64,000 nucleotides of DNA from Pseudomonas putida. GTDB lineage: Bacteria; Pseudomonadota; Gammaproteobacteria; Pseudomonadales; Pseudomonadaceae. The notes under the pieces were generated by a model that was given only the letters and a program-made list of their open reading frames with translations, did no database searches and was not told the origin of the DNA. The stretch is from NCBI RefSeq assembly GCF_026625125.1, contig NZ_CP113097.1:558001-622000 (forward strand), given 5' to 3'. Shown here piece after piece: positions 38,554 through 48,208 of the stretch. The position numbers and the translations under genes were made by a program. The first letter of the stretch is position 1. Each line of letters begins with the position of its first letter.

Positions 38554-40032
38554 ATGGGCAATCCACTAACGATCACTTTCGTGATCTATATCGCGGTAAT
38601 GGTACTGATCGGCTTCGCCGCCTATCGCTCCACCAACAACCTTTCCGACTACATTCTGGGCGGTCGCAGCCTGGGTAGCGTGGTCACCGCGCTTTCCGCT
38701 GGTGCTTCCGACATGAGCGGCTGGCTGCTGATGGGCCTGCCGGGCGCCATCTACTTCTCAGGCCTGTCCGAGGCCTGGATCGCCATCGGCCTGACCGTCG
38801 GTGCCTACCTCAACTGGTTGTTCGTCGCTGGCCGTCTGCGGGTGCAGACCGAGCACAACGGTGATGCGCTGACCCTGCCGGACTACTTCTCCAGCCGCTT
38901 CGAAGACAGCAGTGGCCTGCTGCGGATCATCTCCGCCATCGTCATCCTGGTGTTCTTCACCATCTATTGCGCCTCCGGTATCGTCGCTGGCGCCCGCCTG
39001 TTCGAAAGCACTTTCGGCATGTCCTACGAGACTGCGCTGTGGGCCGGCGCTGCGGCGACCATCGCCTACACCTTCATCGGTGGCTTCCTGGCGGTCAGCT
39101 GGACTGACACCGTGCAGGCTTCGCTGATGATCTTCGCGCTGATCCTGACCCCGATCATCGTGCTGATCTCCACGGGCGGATTCGACACGACCTTCCTGGC
39201 AATCGAAGCGCAGAACCCGGCGAACTTCGACATGCTCAAGGGTGCGACCTTCATCGGCATCATTTCGCTGATGGGCTGGGGCCTGGGCTACTTCGGTCAG
39301 CCGCATATCCTGGCGCGCTTCATGGCTGCCGATTCGGTGAAATCCATCGCCAAGGCGCGCCGCATCTCCATGACCTGGATGATCCTGTGCCTGGCCGGTA
39401 CCTGCGCCGTGGGCTTCTTCGGTATCGCCTATTTCTCGGCCAACCCTGACCTGGCCGGCCCGGTCACCGAGAACCACGAGCGTGTGTTCATCGAGCTGGC
39501 GAAGATCCTGTTCAATCCATGGGTGGCCGGTGTGCTGCTGTCGGCCATCCTGGCTGCGGTCATGAGCACCTTGAGCTGCCAGTTGCTGGTGTGCTCCAGT
39601 GCTTTGACCGAGGACTTCTACAAAGCCTTCCTGCGCAAGAACGCCTCGCAGCGTGAGCTGGTCTGGGTGGGGCGCCTGATGGTGCTGGCCGTGGCGCTGA
39701 TCGCCATCGCCATGGCTGCCAACCCGGAAAACCGCGTGCTGGGTCTGGTGGCCTATGCCTGGGCCGGCTTCGGTGCCGCCTTCGGTCCGGTCGTGCTGAT
39801 CTCGGTACTGTGGAAAGGCATGACCCGTAACGGTGCGCTGGCCGGTATCGTGGTCGGTGCGCTGACCGTGATCCTGTGGAAGCAGTTCGACACTATCGGG
39901 TTGTACGAAATCATCCCAGGCTTCCTGTTCGCCAGCATCGCCATCGTCGTGGTGAGCAAGCTCGGCAGCCCGACGAACAGCATGGTTTCGCGCTTTGAAA
40001 CCGCTGATGCTGCGTATCACGCTGAAAAGTAA
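38554..40032 (+). CDS. putP: Sodium/proline symporter
   Basis: Na+-coupled proline uptake at the inner membrane. 492 residues, about 13 membrane helices. SSS-family motifs: LSDYILGGRSLGSVVTALSAGASDMSG at helix 2, which includes the Na+ and proline site, GWGLGYFGQPHILARFMA, and AAVMSTLSCQLLVCSSALTED. It is divergent from putA, as in other gammaproteobacteria, and the shared region carries PutA-type operators, so proline should induce both. Confidence 0.96.
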   Translation: MGNPLTITFVIYIAVMVLIGFAAYRSTNNLSDYILGGRSLGSVVTALSAGASDMSGWLLMGLPGAIYFSGLSEAWIAIGLTVGAYLNWLFVAGRLRVQTEHNGDALTLPDYFSSRFEDSSGLLRIISAIVILVFFTIYCASGIVAGARLFESTFGMSYETALWAGAAATIAYTFIGGFLAVSWTDTVQASLMIFALILTPIIVLISTGGFDTTFLAIEAQNPANFDMLKGATFIGIISLMGWGLGYFGQPHILARFMAADSVKSIAKARRISMTWMILCLAGTCAVGFFGIAYFSANPDLAGPVTENHERVFIELAKILFNPWVAGVLLSAILAAVMSTLSCQLLVCSSALTEDFYKAFLRKNASQRELVWVGRLMVLAVALIAIAMAANPENRVLGLVAYAWAGFGAAFGPVVLISVLWKGMTRNGALAGIVVGALTVILWKQFDTIGLYEIIPGFLFASIAIVVVSKLGSPTNSMVSRFETADAAYHAEK

Positions 40033-40160
40033 TACCTGACACCTGTCGGGTCGAGGTGCCCTGATCGCCGGTAACTGGCGGTCGGGGCGCTGTCGAGCGG
40101 CAGCCAGGCCTGACTCCGCCGGCAAGGCAAGGTAAACTTGCTGCCCGCGCAGGAGTTGCC

Positions 40161-40997
40161 ATGAACTATCGTCACGCCTTCCACGCCGGCAACCATGCCG
40201 ACGTCCTCAAACACATCGTGCTGACCCGCCTCATCGCCCTGATGTCGCGCAAAGAACAGCCGTTCGCCTATATCGACACCCACGCCGGCCTGGGTCTTTA
40301 TGACCTGCAAGGCGACCAGGCCACCCGTACCGGGGAGTACCTGGAAGGGGTCGCGCGCTTGTGGAATCGCGATGATCTGCCGGCCATGGCCGCCGATTAC
40401 CTTCGCGTCATCAAGCGCCTGAACAGCGATGGCGAGCTGCGCTACTACCCCGGTTCGCCGGAGCTTGCCCGCCGGCTGATGCGCCAGCAGGACCGCGCCC
40501 TGCTCAACGAAAAGCACCCTGAAGACGGGCCGCTGCTCAAAGAGAACATGAAGAAAGACCCGCGCGTGGTGGTGCACCTGGGCGAGGGCTGGCACGTGCC
40601 GCGGGCATTGCTGCCAGTGGCGGAAAAACGCGCGATCATGCTGATCGATCCGCCGTTCGAGCAAGCCGATGAGCTCAAGCGCTGCACCACGTCGCTGAAA
40701 GAAGCGATCGGCCGCATGCGCCAGACCGTCGCGGCCATCTGGTACCCGATCAAGGACCAGCGCTCGCTCACACGGTTCTATCAGGACCTGACCAGCACTG
40801 GCGCGCCCAAGCTGCTGCGGGTCGAGCTGTATGTTCACCACCAGGACAGCCCACAGGGCCTCAATGGTTCGGGCCTGGCCATTGCCAACCCGCCATGGGG
40901 GCTGGAAGACGAACTCAAGGCGCTGCTGCCCTGGCTGGCCAGAGAGCTGGCGCAGACTGCCGGCAGCTACCGCATGGACTGGTTGATCGCTGAATAG
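40161..40997 (+). CDS. rlmJ: 23S rRNA (adenine-2030-N6)-methyltransferase
   Basis: 278 residues beginning MNYRHAFHAGNHADVLKHIV, the RlmJ signature. The SAM pocket YIDTHAGLGLYDL and the catalytic IDPPFEQ (N6-adenine NPPF/DPPF motif) are present. It ends YRMDWLIAE. It methylates A2030 of 23S rRNA before ribosome assembly. ATG 40161 has CAGGAG about six bases upstream. It is 128 bases from putP and followed by a hairpin and a REP-like stretch. Confidence 0.94.
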   Translation: MNYRHAFHAGNHADVLKHIVLTRLIALMSRKEQPFAYIDTHAGLGLYDLQGDQATRTGEYLEGVARLWNRDDLPAMAADYLRVIKRLNSDGELRYYPGSPELARRLMRQQDRALLNEKHPEDGPLLKENMKKDPRVVVHLGEGWHVPRALLPVAEKRAIMLIDPPFEQADELKRCTTSLKEAIGRMRQTVAAIWYPIKDQRSLTRFYQDLTSTGAPKLLRVELYVHHQDSPQGLNGSGLAIANPPWGLEDELKALLPWLARELAQTAGSYRMDWLIAE

Positions 40998-41024
40998 AGC
41001 GGTTGCCGAGTCTGCCCCTGTCGC

Positions 41025-41087
41025 CGGCGCGGCACGCGCGTTATGCCGCGCCGCGCCTGTCGGAGCCGCCTTGCCGGCGATAGGGCC
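41025..41087. repeat. Hairpin plus REP-like sequence after rlmJ
   Basis: CGGCGCGGCA (41025-41034) pairs perfectly with TGCCGCGCCG (41044-41053) across 9 bases, then GGAGCCGCCTTGCCGGCGA (about 41062-41080) resembles the body of the REP elements at 1246 and 25046. It is probably a terminator and repeat remnant between rlmJ and the LPS block. Confidence 0.6.
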
Positions 41088-41105
41088 AGTTGCAAGTGTT
41101 TGCGT

Positions 41106-41111
41106 TATAAT
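41106..41111 (+). promoter_or_regulatory. Candidate -10 box upstream of the LPS core block
   Basis: A consensus TATAAT stands 70 bases before the likely start of the carbamoyltransferase gene. No good -35 lies at the right spacing (TTGCAA is at 41090, 10 bases away). It is the only strong -10-like hexamer I see in front of this long run of genes. Confidence 0.4.
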
Positions 41112-41180
41112 CCCGCCTTTTAGCCGTCACCCGCCCCTGAGGCCGCTGGCGCATCTCTACCGAATGAAGAGGCTGATCCC

Positions 41181-42938
41181 TTGGCATTGACGATTCTTGG
41201 CCTGTCCGGCGCCCTTAGCCATGACCCTTCCGCGGCCCTGTACATCGACGGCAAACTGATTGCCGCCGCCGAAGAAGAGCGCTTCGTGCGTGACAAGCAT
41301 GCGAAGAACCGCATGCCTTACGAGTCGGCGAAGTTCTGTCTGGAACAGGCTGGCATCAAGCCGTCCGATGTCGACGTGGTCGCTATCCCGTTCGCCCCGA
41401 TCAGCCTGTTCGGCAAGGCGCGCTGGCACTATGCCAAGCGCTACTGGTACGCACCGGACCGGGCCCTGGACGCGATTCTGATGGGCAACCGTCGCTACAA
41501 GCGCTACCGCAAGAAGATCGTCTGGTGCCTGGAGCAACTGGGCTTCGACCCGAAAAAAGTCAAGATCGAGCCGGTCGAGCACCACCTGGCGCATGCCTCC
41601 AGTGCCTATCACTGCTCGGGCTTCAAGGAAAAGACGGCGATCCTCGGTATCGACGGCAAGGGTGAGTACGCCACCACGTTCTTCGGCTATGGCGAAAACG
41701 GCAAGATCCACAAGATCAAAGAGTTCTTCGACCCGGATTCGCTGGGCGGCCTGTACGGTGCGATCACCGAGTTCCTCGGCTTCGAAATGCTCGATGGCGA
41801 GTTCAAGGTCATGGGCATGGCGCCCTATGGCGATGCGAGCAAATACGACTTCTCCCGCCTGGCCAGCTTCGAGAACGGCGAACTGGTGATCAACACTGAG
41901 TACGCCAACGTCATCGGCCTGCGCCGCTATAAAGAGAAGGGCAAGGGCTTCTACTTCTCGCCGAAACTGATCGAATGGCTGGGCCCCAAGCGCGAAGGCG
42001 ACATTGCCGACGAGCCCTATATCCATTACGCAGCGAGCATGCAGGCGTTGTTCGAGAAGCTGGCCCTGCAGATGATCGACCACTACCTGGGCGACACCCT
42101 GCGTGAAACCGGCAAGCTGGCCTTTGCCGGCGGCTGCGCGCTGAACGTCAAGCTCAACCAGAAGATCATCGCCCGCCCGGACGTCAAAGAGCTGTTCGTC
42201 CAGCCGGCTTCCGGTGACGCCGGTACTGCGGTCGGTGCTGCCGCCTATGTGTCCCACGCCCGTGGCGTACCGGTCGAGAAGATGGAGCACGTCTACCTCG
42301 GCCCTTCGTACTCCAACGAAGACGTGATCGCCGCCTGTGCCCGTCACCCGAACCAGCCGAAATGGCGCAAGCTCGACGACATGCCTCAGCAGATCGCCAG
42401 GATCATGGTCGACGGCAACCCGGTGGCCTGGTTCCAGGGCCGCATGGAATTCGGCCCGCGCGCGTTGGGTGGCCGTTCGATCATCGGCTGCCCGAGCGTC
42501 GAAGGGGTGGCTGACCGTATCAACCACCAGATCAAGTTCCGCGAGCGGTGGAGGCCTTTCTGCCCGTCGATGCTCGACACCGTCGCCCCGCAAATGATCA
42601 AGATCGATCACCCGGCGCCGTTCATGACCTTCACCTTCGAAGTGGCTGAAGAGTGGAAGACTCGCGTGCCGGAAGTGGTGCACGAGGACGGCACTTCGCG
42701 CGCCCAGGTGCTCAAGCGTGAGTACAACCCGCGTTACTACGACATGATGAAGGCGCTGGAAGACCTGACCGGCAATGGCGTGTCGCTGAACACGTCGCTC
42801 AACCGCCGCGGCGAGCCGATGATCTGCTCGCCGACCGATGCGCTGAACATGTTCTTCGGCTCGGACCTGCAGTACCTGATCATGGAAGACATCCTCGTTG
42901 TGAAGGACGGCGCCGCCGCGTATGACCAGCCGCTCTGA
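41181..42938 (+). CDS. wapO: LPS core carbamoyltransferase, WapO-like (NodU/CmcH family)
   Basis: 585 residues from a TTG start at 41181. The N-terminal Kae1-like part has GLSGALSHDPSAALYIDGK and the metal-binding HHLAHASSAYHCSG; the C-terminal part has FGPRALGGRSIIGCPS and KFRERWRPFCPS. These are the two lobes of carbamoyl phosphate-dependent O-carbamoyltransferases. In P. aeruginosa the gene at this spot (wapO) adds the carbamoyl group to heptose II of the LPS core. The symbol rests on sequence type and gene order. It overlaps wapH by 17 bases. A GAGG lies nine bases before the TTG. Confidence 0.85.
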   Translation: MALTILGLSGALSHDPSAALYIDGKLIAAAEEERFVRDKHAKNRMPYESAKFCLEQAGIKPSDVDVVAIPFAPISLFGKARWHYAKRYWYAPDRALDAILMGNRRYKRYRKKIVWCLEQLGFDPKKVKIEPVEHHLAHASSAYHCSGFKEKTAILGIDGKGEYATTFFGYGENGKIHKIKEFFDPDSLGGLYGAITEFLGFEMLDGEFKVMGMAPYGDASKYDFSRLASFENGELVINTEYANVIGLRRYKEKGKGFYFSPKLIEWLGPKREGDIADEPYIHYAASMQALFEKLALQMIDHYLGDTLRETGKLAFAGGCALNVKLNQKIIARPDVKELFVQPASGDAGTAVGAAAYVSHARGVPVEKMEHVYLGPSYSNEDVIAACARHPNQPKWRKLDDMPQQIARIMVDGNPVAWFQGRMEFGPRALGGRSIIGCPSVEGVADRINHQIKFRERWRPFCPSMLDTVAPQMIKIDHPAPFMTFTFEVAEEWKTRVPEVVHEDGTSRAQVLKREYNPRYYDMMKALEDLTGNGVSLNTSLNRRGEPMICSPTDALNMFFGSDLQYLIMEDILVVKDGAAAYDQPL

Positions 42939-44052
42939 GCCGCGCATCCTGCAGTTCTGCCATGGTTATGACGGGCCGTTCCTGGACTGTGCCCGTCAGT
43001 ACGCCAGCCTGTTCCAAGGCAGTGGCTACAAGGTCACCACGGTCTTTCTCACCGGCGCCGCCGACCCGCAGGTTGCGGCTGGCTGCGCGTCGGACGAAGT
43101 GCTGTTCCTGCAATTCAGCTCCAAGGCCGTTCGCGGCCTGAAGCTCGGCGCCATACGCGCCCTGCGCCGTATCGCGGCCGAGCGCAATTTCAGCTTCTGC
43201 ATCGCCCACCGCTTCAAGCCGATCTACGTGGCTTTGTTGGCGACCGGCCTGCCGGTGATCGGGGTGCACCATGCGTTCGGCGATTATGAACGCAAGGGGC
43301 GGCGCCTGTTCGCCAACCTGTTCAGCAAGCGGCTGAGCCTGCTTGGCGTGTCGGACGCGGTGCGCGACGACATGCGCCGCTGCCTGCCTGGGTGGCCGGC
43401 CGAGCGGATCCAGACGCTGTACAACCGTATCGACATCGAGGCCCTGCAGGCCTCGCTGGTGCCGCGCGCGCAAGCGCGTCAGGCCCTTGGCCTGGATGCC
43501 CAGGCGTGGGTCGTCGGCAATGTCGGGCGCCTGCACCCGGACAAGGACCAGGCGACCTTGCTGCGCGGTTTTGCCCAAGCCCTGCCAGGGCTGCCGGCCG
43601 GCGCTCGTCTGGCGATCCTCGGCACGGGGCGGCTGGAAGGCAAGCTCAAGGCGTTGGCTGGCGAGCTGGGCATTGCCGGGCAGGTCGACTTCCTCGGCCA
43701 GGTCGCGGATGCGCGCCGCTACTTCCAGGCGTTCGACGTGTTCGCGCTGAGCTCCGATCATGAGCCGTTCGGGATGGTCCTGCTCGAAGCCATGGTGGCC
43801 GGCGTACCGGTGCTGGCAACGGCCTGCGGTGGGGCTCGTGAAGTGGTCGAAGGCGTGGGTGTGTTGTTCCCCCTCGGCGATGCCTCGCAGCTGGCCCAGG
43901 GCTTGAAGCACATGGCGTTGCTGGATGAGCAGCAGCGCGAAACATGCGCCTCGCACATGCTGCAGCGCCTGCACGAGCGTTTCTCCGATCAGGCCGTGCG
44001 TGAAACCTTCTGGCAGCTGCCGCAAGTCAGTGCGCTGGCGGTGCGCAAGTGA
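42922..44052 (+). CDS. wapH: LPS core glycosyltransferase, WapH-like (GT4)
   Basis: 376 residues. The C-terminal half is a GT-B fold: GNVGRLHPDKDQATLLRGF, LAILGTGRLEGKL and the acceptor motif SSDHEPFGMVLLEAMVAGVP (E-x7-E) that binds the sugar nucleotide. No membrane segment, so it is cytosolic or peripheral, working on the nascent LPS core. Its start lies inside the end of wapO and its stop overlaps the next start (TGATG), so translation is coupled. P. aeruginosa wapH has the same position and family. Sugar donor not deducible. Confidence 0.85.
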   Translation: MTSRSEPRILQFCHGYDGPFLDCARQYASLFQGSGYKVTTVFLTGAADPQVAAGCASDEVLFLQFSSKAVRGLKLGAIRALRRIAAERNFSFCIAHRFKPIYVALLATGLPVIGVHHAFGDYERKGRRLFANLFSKRLSLLGVSDAVRDDMRRCLPGWPAERIQTLYNRIDIEALQASLVPRAQARQALGLDAQAWVVGNVGRLHPDKDQATLLRGFAQALPGLPAGARLAILGTGRLEGKLKALAGELGIAGQVDFLGQVADARRYFQAFDVFALSSDHEPFGMVLLEAMVAGVPVLATACGGAREVVEGVGVLFPLGDASQLAQGLKHMALLDEQQRETCASHMLQRLHERFSDQAVRETFWQLPQVSALAVRK

Positions 44053-44948
44053 TGCTCAATCATATTCAGGCTGTGCGTGAGCGTGGTTGGCAGGTCATCG
44101 ACGCCGCCGCCTACGCCGAGGCGTGGGAGCGGTTCGGTGGTAGCGTTGCCACGCACCCGCTGGTGATCGAACGATTGGCGGACCTGGCGCAGATCCCCGT
44201 GCGTTACCTGGGTTGGCATCAGGCAGGCGAGCTGAAGGCTGGCATTGCCACTTGGGGGCGTCATTTGGCGCTGTCCAAGGACGTGCTCAAGCGTGCCGGC
44301 AAGAAAGGCCTGTTCGACCTGGGCAATGCCGAGATCATTCTGCCAGCCGCAGGCGACGCCGCCGCACCCTTGCGCCATACCGCGCGCTACCTGTCCGAGC
44401 TGAACCAGGGGCGCTTCAGCGGCCTGAAGGCTCAGAAAGAGCAGCTGGCGATGGCCCGCGCCCATGAAGACCTGTCGAAGAAATTCCGCTACAACCAGCG
44501 CCGCGAGTTGCGCCTGCTGGAAGAGGCGGGTGGTGTGGTGCGCCCGATTGCCGATTTCAGTGCCCAGCAGATCGCCGCCATGTACTGCGACCTGTTCCAG
44601 CGCCGCTGGGGGTTCCCGGCCACCGGTGCCGAGCGTATGGCCGATGTGCTCGAGCGCCTGCGTGAGCTGCTGATCGGCTCGGTGCTGTTGCTCGACGACA
44701 AGCCTATCGCCATCCAGCTGGTCTACCGGGTGGAAGCGCCGCAGTGGATCAGTGTCGAGTACGTCAATGGCGGCGTCGACCCTGAGACCAAGGCCTTCAG
44801 CCCTGGCAGCGTACTGAGCTTCCTCAACACCCAGGCTGCCTGGGAAGAGGCTCGCGCACGCAACAAGCCTCTGCGCTTCTCGTTCGGCCGTGCCGACCGC
44901 GAGTACAAAGACCGTTGGTGCAACCCTGTGCCGGTGTTCCAGGCGTGA
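44052..44948 (+). CDS. mig-14: Mig-14 family protein
   Basis: 298 residues from ATG 44052, overlapping the wapH stop. A GNAT-like fold is suggested by LLEEAGGVVRPIADFSAQQI and LLDDKPIAIQLVYRVEA, and FSPGSVLSFLNTQAAWEEAR and ADREYKDRWCNPVPVF match the Mig-14 C-terminus. Mig-14 contributes to resistance to cationic antimicrobial peptides in Salmonella and P. aeruginosa and associates with the inner membrane; the reaction is not known. A GTG one codon upstream could also be the start. It lies inside the LPS core run between wapH and dnpA. Confidence 0.85.
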   Translation: MLNHIQAVRERGWQVIDAAAYAEAWERFGGSVATHPLVIERLADLAQIPVRYLGWHQAGELKAGIATWGRHLALSKDVLKRAGKKGLFDLGNAEIILPAAGDAAAPLRHTARYLSELNQGRFSGLKAQKEQLAMARAHEDLSKKFRYNQRRELRLLEEAGGVVRPIADFSAQQIAAMYCDLFQRRWGFPATGAERMADVLERLRELLIGSVLLLDDKPIAIQLVYRVEAPQWISVEYVNGGVDPETKAFSPGSVLSFLNTQAAWEEARARNKPLRFSFGRADREYKDRWCNPVPVFQA

Positions 44949-46348
44949 GCCGCAAACAGCAGTTGCTCAAGCGCCACCGGCGCAACAAGCGCCTGGGGCT
45001 GCTGGCTGGCCTGGCGGTGCTGGTTGCCCTGGGCATATTCACCTGGTGGTGGCTGCCGGTGTTGCTGCTGCCACTGCTCTGGGCGGGCCACGAAGCCTGG
45101 TTCGCCGATCATCTTTTCTATGCCCCGAACGAAGACTACGCCTACGACTTCGGCGAGCAGACCCGCGAAGCGCCTGTCACCTTGCGTGACGGCGTGCTCC
45201 AGGTCGATACGGCGCTGCAGGGTAATGAAACGCTGATCGTCGAAGTTCGGGTCAAAAGCAGCTGGCTGGGGCGTTTTCTCGACCCCTGTGTCGAGCTGCT
45301 GGGCGATGAGCGCGCTGACCGCCAGACGTTCGAGCGTGGTGTCGACGGCGTTCGCTTCCTGAACCTGACCGGGCTGGCTGCACCGCTGCAGGCGGGTACG
45401 CTGCGCGTGCGCGGCCGTCACTGTCGCCTGCAGGGCCAGCCGCGCCTGTGGATAACCCCCGGCGTCGACATGCAGCGCCGTCGCCTGATGGTGATCGCAC
45501 CCCATGCCGATGATGCCGAGCTGGCGGCCTATGGCCTTTACAGCCAGGCCGACGAAGCCTGGGTGGTGACCTTGACCGCTGGCGAAATCGAAGCAGAACA
45601 CTACCAGCAGATGGGCATGGGCAAGGCCGAGGCAGCACGGCTCAAGGGCCGCCTGCGCGCCTGGGACAGTATTGCCGTGCCGCGCTGGGCCGGGGTGCCA
45701 GAGGCGCGTTGCGTGCAATTAGGCTACTTCTGCCTGCAACTGCCCGCCATGCAGGCAGCGCCCGATGTGCCGGCTGTTTCCCGTGAAGCCGAGATGGCCG
45801 ATATCCGCCCGTTCCGTCGCTTCAACCCGTTGTCGTTGCCGGCTGACAGCGATGGCGCGCCAACCTGGAACAACCTGCTGGCTGACTTGGGTGCGCTGCT
45901 GGAGATGGCCCGGCCTGAAGTGCTGGTCCTGCCGCACCCGCAGCTGGACCCGCACCCTGATCACATCTGCGCCCATGTGGCCGTCATGCAGGCGCTTGAG
46001 GGCTTGGCGTGGCAGCCGCAGACGCTGCTGTGCTATGCCAACCATCTGCACGACAACGACCGCTGGCCCATGGGCGATAGCGGCGATGGCGTGGCCTTGC
46101 CACCGCAACTGAGTGCCGGCCAGCCGTGGGCACCGTGCAGCCTGGTGCTGGACCTGCCAACGCAGCGCGACAAGGCGATGGCCCTGGGCATGATGCATGA
46201 CCTGCAGCCTGCCGCGCCGTTCAAGCGCCGATTGCGTCGGCTGTTGCAGCGCTGGCTGGCCGGGCGCCGGCCATCGCCTTACGGTGAGAATGAGTTCTTC
46301 CGCAAGGCCGTGCGCCGGCATGAACTGTTCTGGCGCCGTGAGCTGTAG
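44945..46348 (+). CDS. dnpA: PIG-L family de-N-acetylase, DnpA-like
   Basis: 467 residues from GTG 44945, four bases inside mig-14 (GTGA). After a basic N-terminus come two membrane helices (LGLLAGLAVLVALGIFTWWW and LPVLLLPLLWAG), then a beta domain, then the PIG-L fold with VIAPHADDAELAAYG (the AHPDDxE zinc motif) and HPQLDPHPDH (second metal site). P. aeruginosa DnpA, in the same LPS locus, is a predicted de-N-acetylase that affects fluoroquinolone tolerance. The active site probably deacetylates an N-acetyl sugar or LPS precursor at the membrane. Confidence 0.86.
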   Translation: MSRKQQLLKRHRRNKRLGLLAGLAVLVALGIFTWWWLPVLLLPLLWAGHEAWFADHLFYAPNEDYAYDFGEQTREAPVTLRDGVLQVDTALQGNETLIVEVRVKSSWLGRFLDPCVELLGDERADRQTFERGVDGVRFLNLTGLAAPLQAGTLRVRGRHCRLQGQPRLWITPGVDMQRRRLMVIAPHADDAELAAYGLYSQADEAWVVTLTAGEIEAEHYQQMGMGKAEAARLKGRLRAWDSIAVPRWAGVPEARCVQLGYFCLQLPAMQAAPDVPAVSREAEMADIRPFRRFNPLSLPADSDGAPTWNNLLADLGALLEMARPEVLVLPHPQLDPHPDHICAHVAVMQALEGLAWQPQTLLCYANHLHDNDRWPMGDSGDGVALPPQLSAGQPWAPCSLVLDLPTQRDKAMALGMMHDLQPAAPFKRRLRRLLQRWLAGRRPSPYGENEFFRKAVRRHELFWRREL

Positions 46349-46396
46349 ACAATGCCCATGGTTGACCGCGAAGGCGCAGAGCGCCCAAGGAAAGCA

Positions 46397-47353
46397 ATGA
46401 AAGTCTTATTTCTGGTGCAGAAAGAACAGCGGGCCATCCTCGATCGCCTGTACGACGGCGTCGCGGCCAACTGTGAGTGCGACCTGCGCTGGTTGACCAG
46501 CGATGACCAGCGCAACCTGCGCCGTTATTTCAAGCGCGAAGTGCAGGTCGAGCGCTACGACCGCATCGTGTTCTTCCTGCGCTTCAAGCAGGAAATACGT
46601 CAGGCCGCGTTCATCCGTACCGTGCCCAACCTGGTGATCCTCGAGCATGATGCCTACCAGAACTACATCCCCTGCAAGTACACCGGCAAGTTCAGCGCGC
46701 ATTACCGCAAGCTGCCGTGGGCACGGGTGATCAGTTCCGGCTACATGGTCAGCGAGCGCTTGCGTCAGGAAGGGTTCGATGCGGTGTTCGTGCCCAAGGG
46801 GTATGACGAGCGCCTGCTCACGGACCAAGGGCTTGAGCGCGATATCGAACTGGCGTTCGTCGGCAGTACCAACAGTGTTGCCTACAGCGGGCGCAAGGCG
46901 TTGCTGGATGAATTGGGGCGGGTGGAAAACCTGGTGGTGACCCGCACCAAATCTGGCGAAGACTATTGCAACACGCTCAACCGGATCCGCTTCTTTGTCA
47001 GTGCCGATGTGGGCATGGGCGAGTACATGATCAAGAACTTCGAGGCCATGGCCTGCGGCTGCGTGTTGCTGGCGTTCGACCAGGGGGCCGAAGAAAATAG
47101 CGCCTTGGGCCTGCAGGATATGCACAACGTGGTGTTGTACGACAGCATCCCGACGCTCCAGGCGAAGCTGCGTACCCTGCGCGCCGATCCGGGCCTGGCC
47201 CAGCAAATTGCAGAAAATGGTCGGCATCTGGCGGTTTCCCGCTTCAGTTTCGCTGAAGTTGGCCGTAGCATCGTCGACCATATGCGCCCGGCACTCAGGC
47301 CGCACCCGCCCTTGTCCGTCTGGCAGAGGCTGCGGTTGACGCTGGGCATTTAA
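46397..47353 (+). CDS. ssg: Cell-surface glycosyltransferase, Ssg-like
   Basis: 318 residues from ATG 46397, with AAGGA seven bases upstream; the frame continues 45 bases further upstream but MKVLFLVQKEQR is the natural beginning. The C-terminal half contains MGEYMIKNFEAMACGCVLLAFDQG, the glycosyltransferase group 1 acceptor-loop pattern with E-x-M-A-C-G. It corresponds in position and type to ssg (P. aeruginosa PA5001), required for LPS core or exopolysaccharide and for normal surface properties. It starts 48 bases after dnpA. Confidence 0.78.
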   Translation: MKVLFLVQKEQRAILDRLYDGVAANCECDLRWLTSDDQRNLRRYFKREVQVERYDRIVFFLRFKQEIRQAAFIRTVPNLVILEHDAYQNYIPCKYTGKFSAHYRKLPWARVISSGYMVSERLRQEGFDAVFVPKGYDERLLTDQGLERDIELAFVGSTNSVAYSGRKALLDELGRVENLVVTRTKSGEDYCNTLNRIRFFVSADVGMGEYMIKNFEAMACGCVLLAFDQGAEENSALGLQDMHNVVLYDSIPTLQAKLRTLRADPGLAQQIAENGRHLAVSRFSFAEVGRSIVDHMRPALRPHPPLSVWQRLRLTLGI

Positions 47354-47420
47354 CTAAAAGAGCTTTCGTGACCAGGGAGTGGCTGCGTAAAGTCTGTTGT
47401 CGCAACGCGGAGGGAGTCCG

Positions 47421-48194
47421 GTGCGCTTTTCAAATGATAGTGATGTCACGCTTGTCGTGACCAGCTGCGGTCGGTTCGATCTGCTCAAGGAAACCCTTGA
47501 GAGCTTCGATCGCTACAACACAGCGCCCATTCGCGAGGTCTTCATTACCGAGGACTCCGGTGACGACGCTGTTCACGGTGCCGTACCCGAGCACTGGAAG
47601 CCCCACTGCACGGTATTCGTCAACCGCCCCAAGCTTGGGCAGTTGGCCTCGATCGACCTGGCGTACAGCCATGTCAAGACGCCTTACATCTTTCATTGCG
47701 AGGACGACTGGCGCTTCTACCGCCAGGCCTTCGTCGAAGACTCCAGGGCGATCCTTGAGGCCAGCCCCCAGGTGCTGCAGGTCTGGTTGCGCAGCCATGC
47801 CCATGACCTGTCGATCCACAGCCCCTATATCCATCTGGGGGATCGGCAGGTCATCGCCGGGGTACCCTGCTATCCACTGCACTCCGAGAAAGCCGAGTGG
47901 CAGGCCTTTTCCCTGAATCCGGGGTTGCGTCGGCTGAGCGATTATCAGCGCTGTGCGCCTTTTGCCGGCTATGCGGGCGAGAAGGCGCTGTCGCGGCGTT
48001 ACGCGCAATTGAACCTGACAGCGGTCACCCTGGAGGGAGACGCCGTCCTGCACACGGGCTTTGGCAGCCACGTCACCGTGCCTGAAGAAGTTCACCGCAA
48101 GGCCAAACGGCGTAATCGCGACCGGATCAAGCTGGCACTGACCCTGGTGATCGGTGCCTTGGCAGGCATGGGTATATCCATCTTCGTGCACTGA
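47421..48194 (+). CDS. Glycosyltransferase-like protein with a C-terminal membrane anchor
   Basis: 257 residues from GTG 47421, with GGAGGG seven bases upstream. The N-terminus DVTLVVTSCGRFDLLKETLESF and FHCEDDWRFYRQAF (a DxD-like EDDW) resemble GT-A family transferases; the fold assignment is moderate. The last 22 residues are a single hydrophobic helix (LALTLVIGALAGMGISIFVH) after a run of basic residues, so the enzyme is tail-anchored with its catalytic part in the cytosol. It sits where wapR lies in P. aeruginosa but is not obviously WapR. The sugar and acceptor are unknown. Confidence 0.7.
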   Translation: MRFSNDSDVTLVVTSCGRFDLLKETLESFDRYNTAPIREVFITEDSGDDAVHGAVPEHWKPHCTVFVNRPKLGQLASIDLAYSHVKTPYIFHCEDDWRFYRQAFVEDSRAILEASPQVLQVWLRSHAHDLSIHSPYIHLGDRQVIAGVPCYPLHSEKAEWQAFSLNPGLRRLSDYQRCAPFAGYAGEKALSRRYAQLNLTAVTLEGDAVLHTGFGSHVTVPEEVHRKAKRRNRDRIKLALTLVIGALAGMGISIFVH

Positions 48195-48208
48195 TACCGC
48201 GCTCGGCG

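Noticed and set aside
38327..38566. 79-residue open frame on the minus strand in the putA-putP gap
   Set aside because: It overlaps the operator array and hairpins, has no ribosome site and a Cys-rich nonsense composition.
47421..48194. WapR rhamnosyltransferase by position
   Set aside because: The position matches P. aeruginosa wapR, but the protein is shorter, ends in a membrane anchor and shows no clear WapR sequence, so I left the symbol blank.
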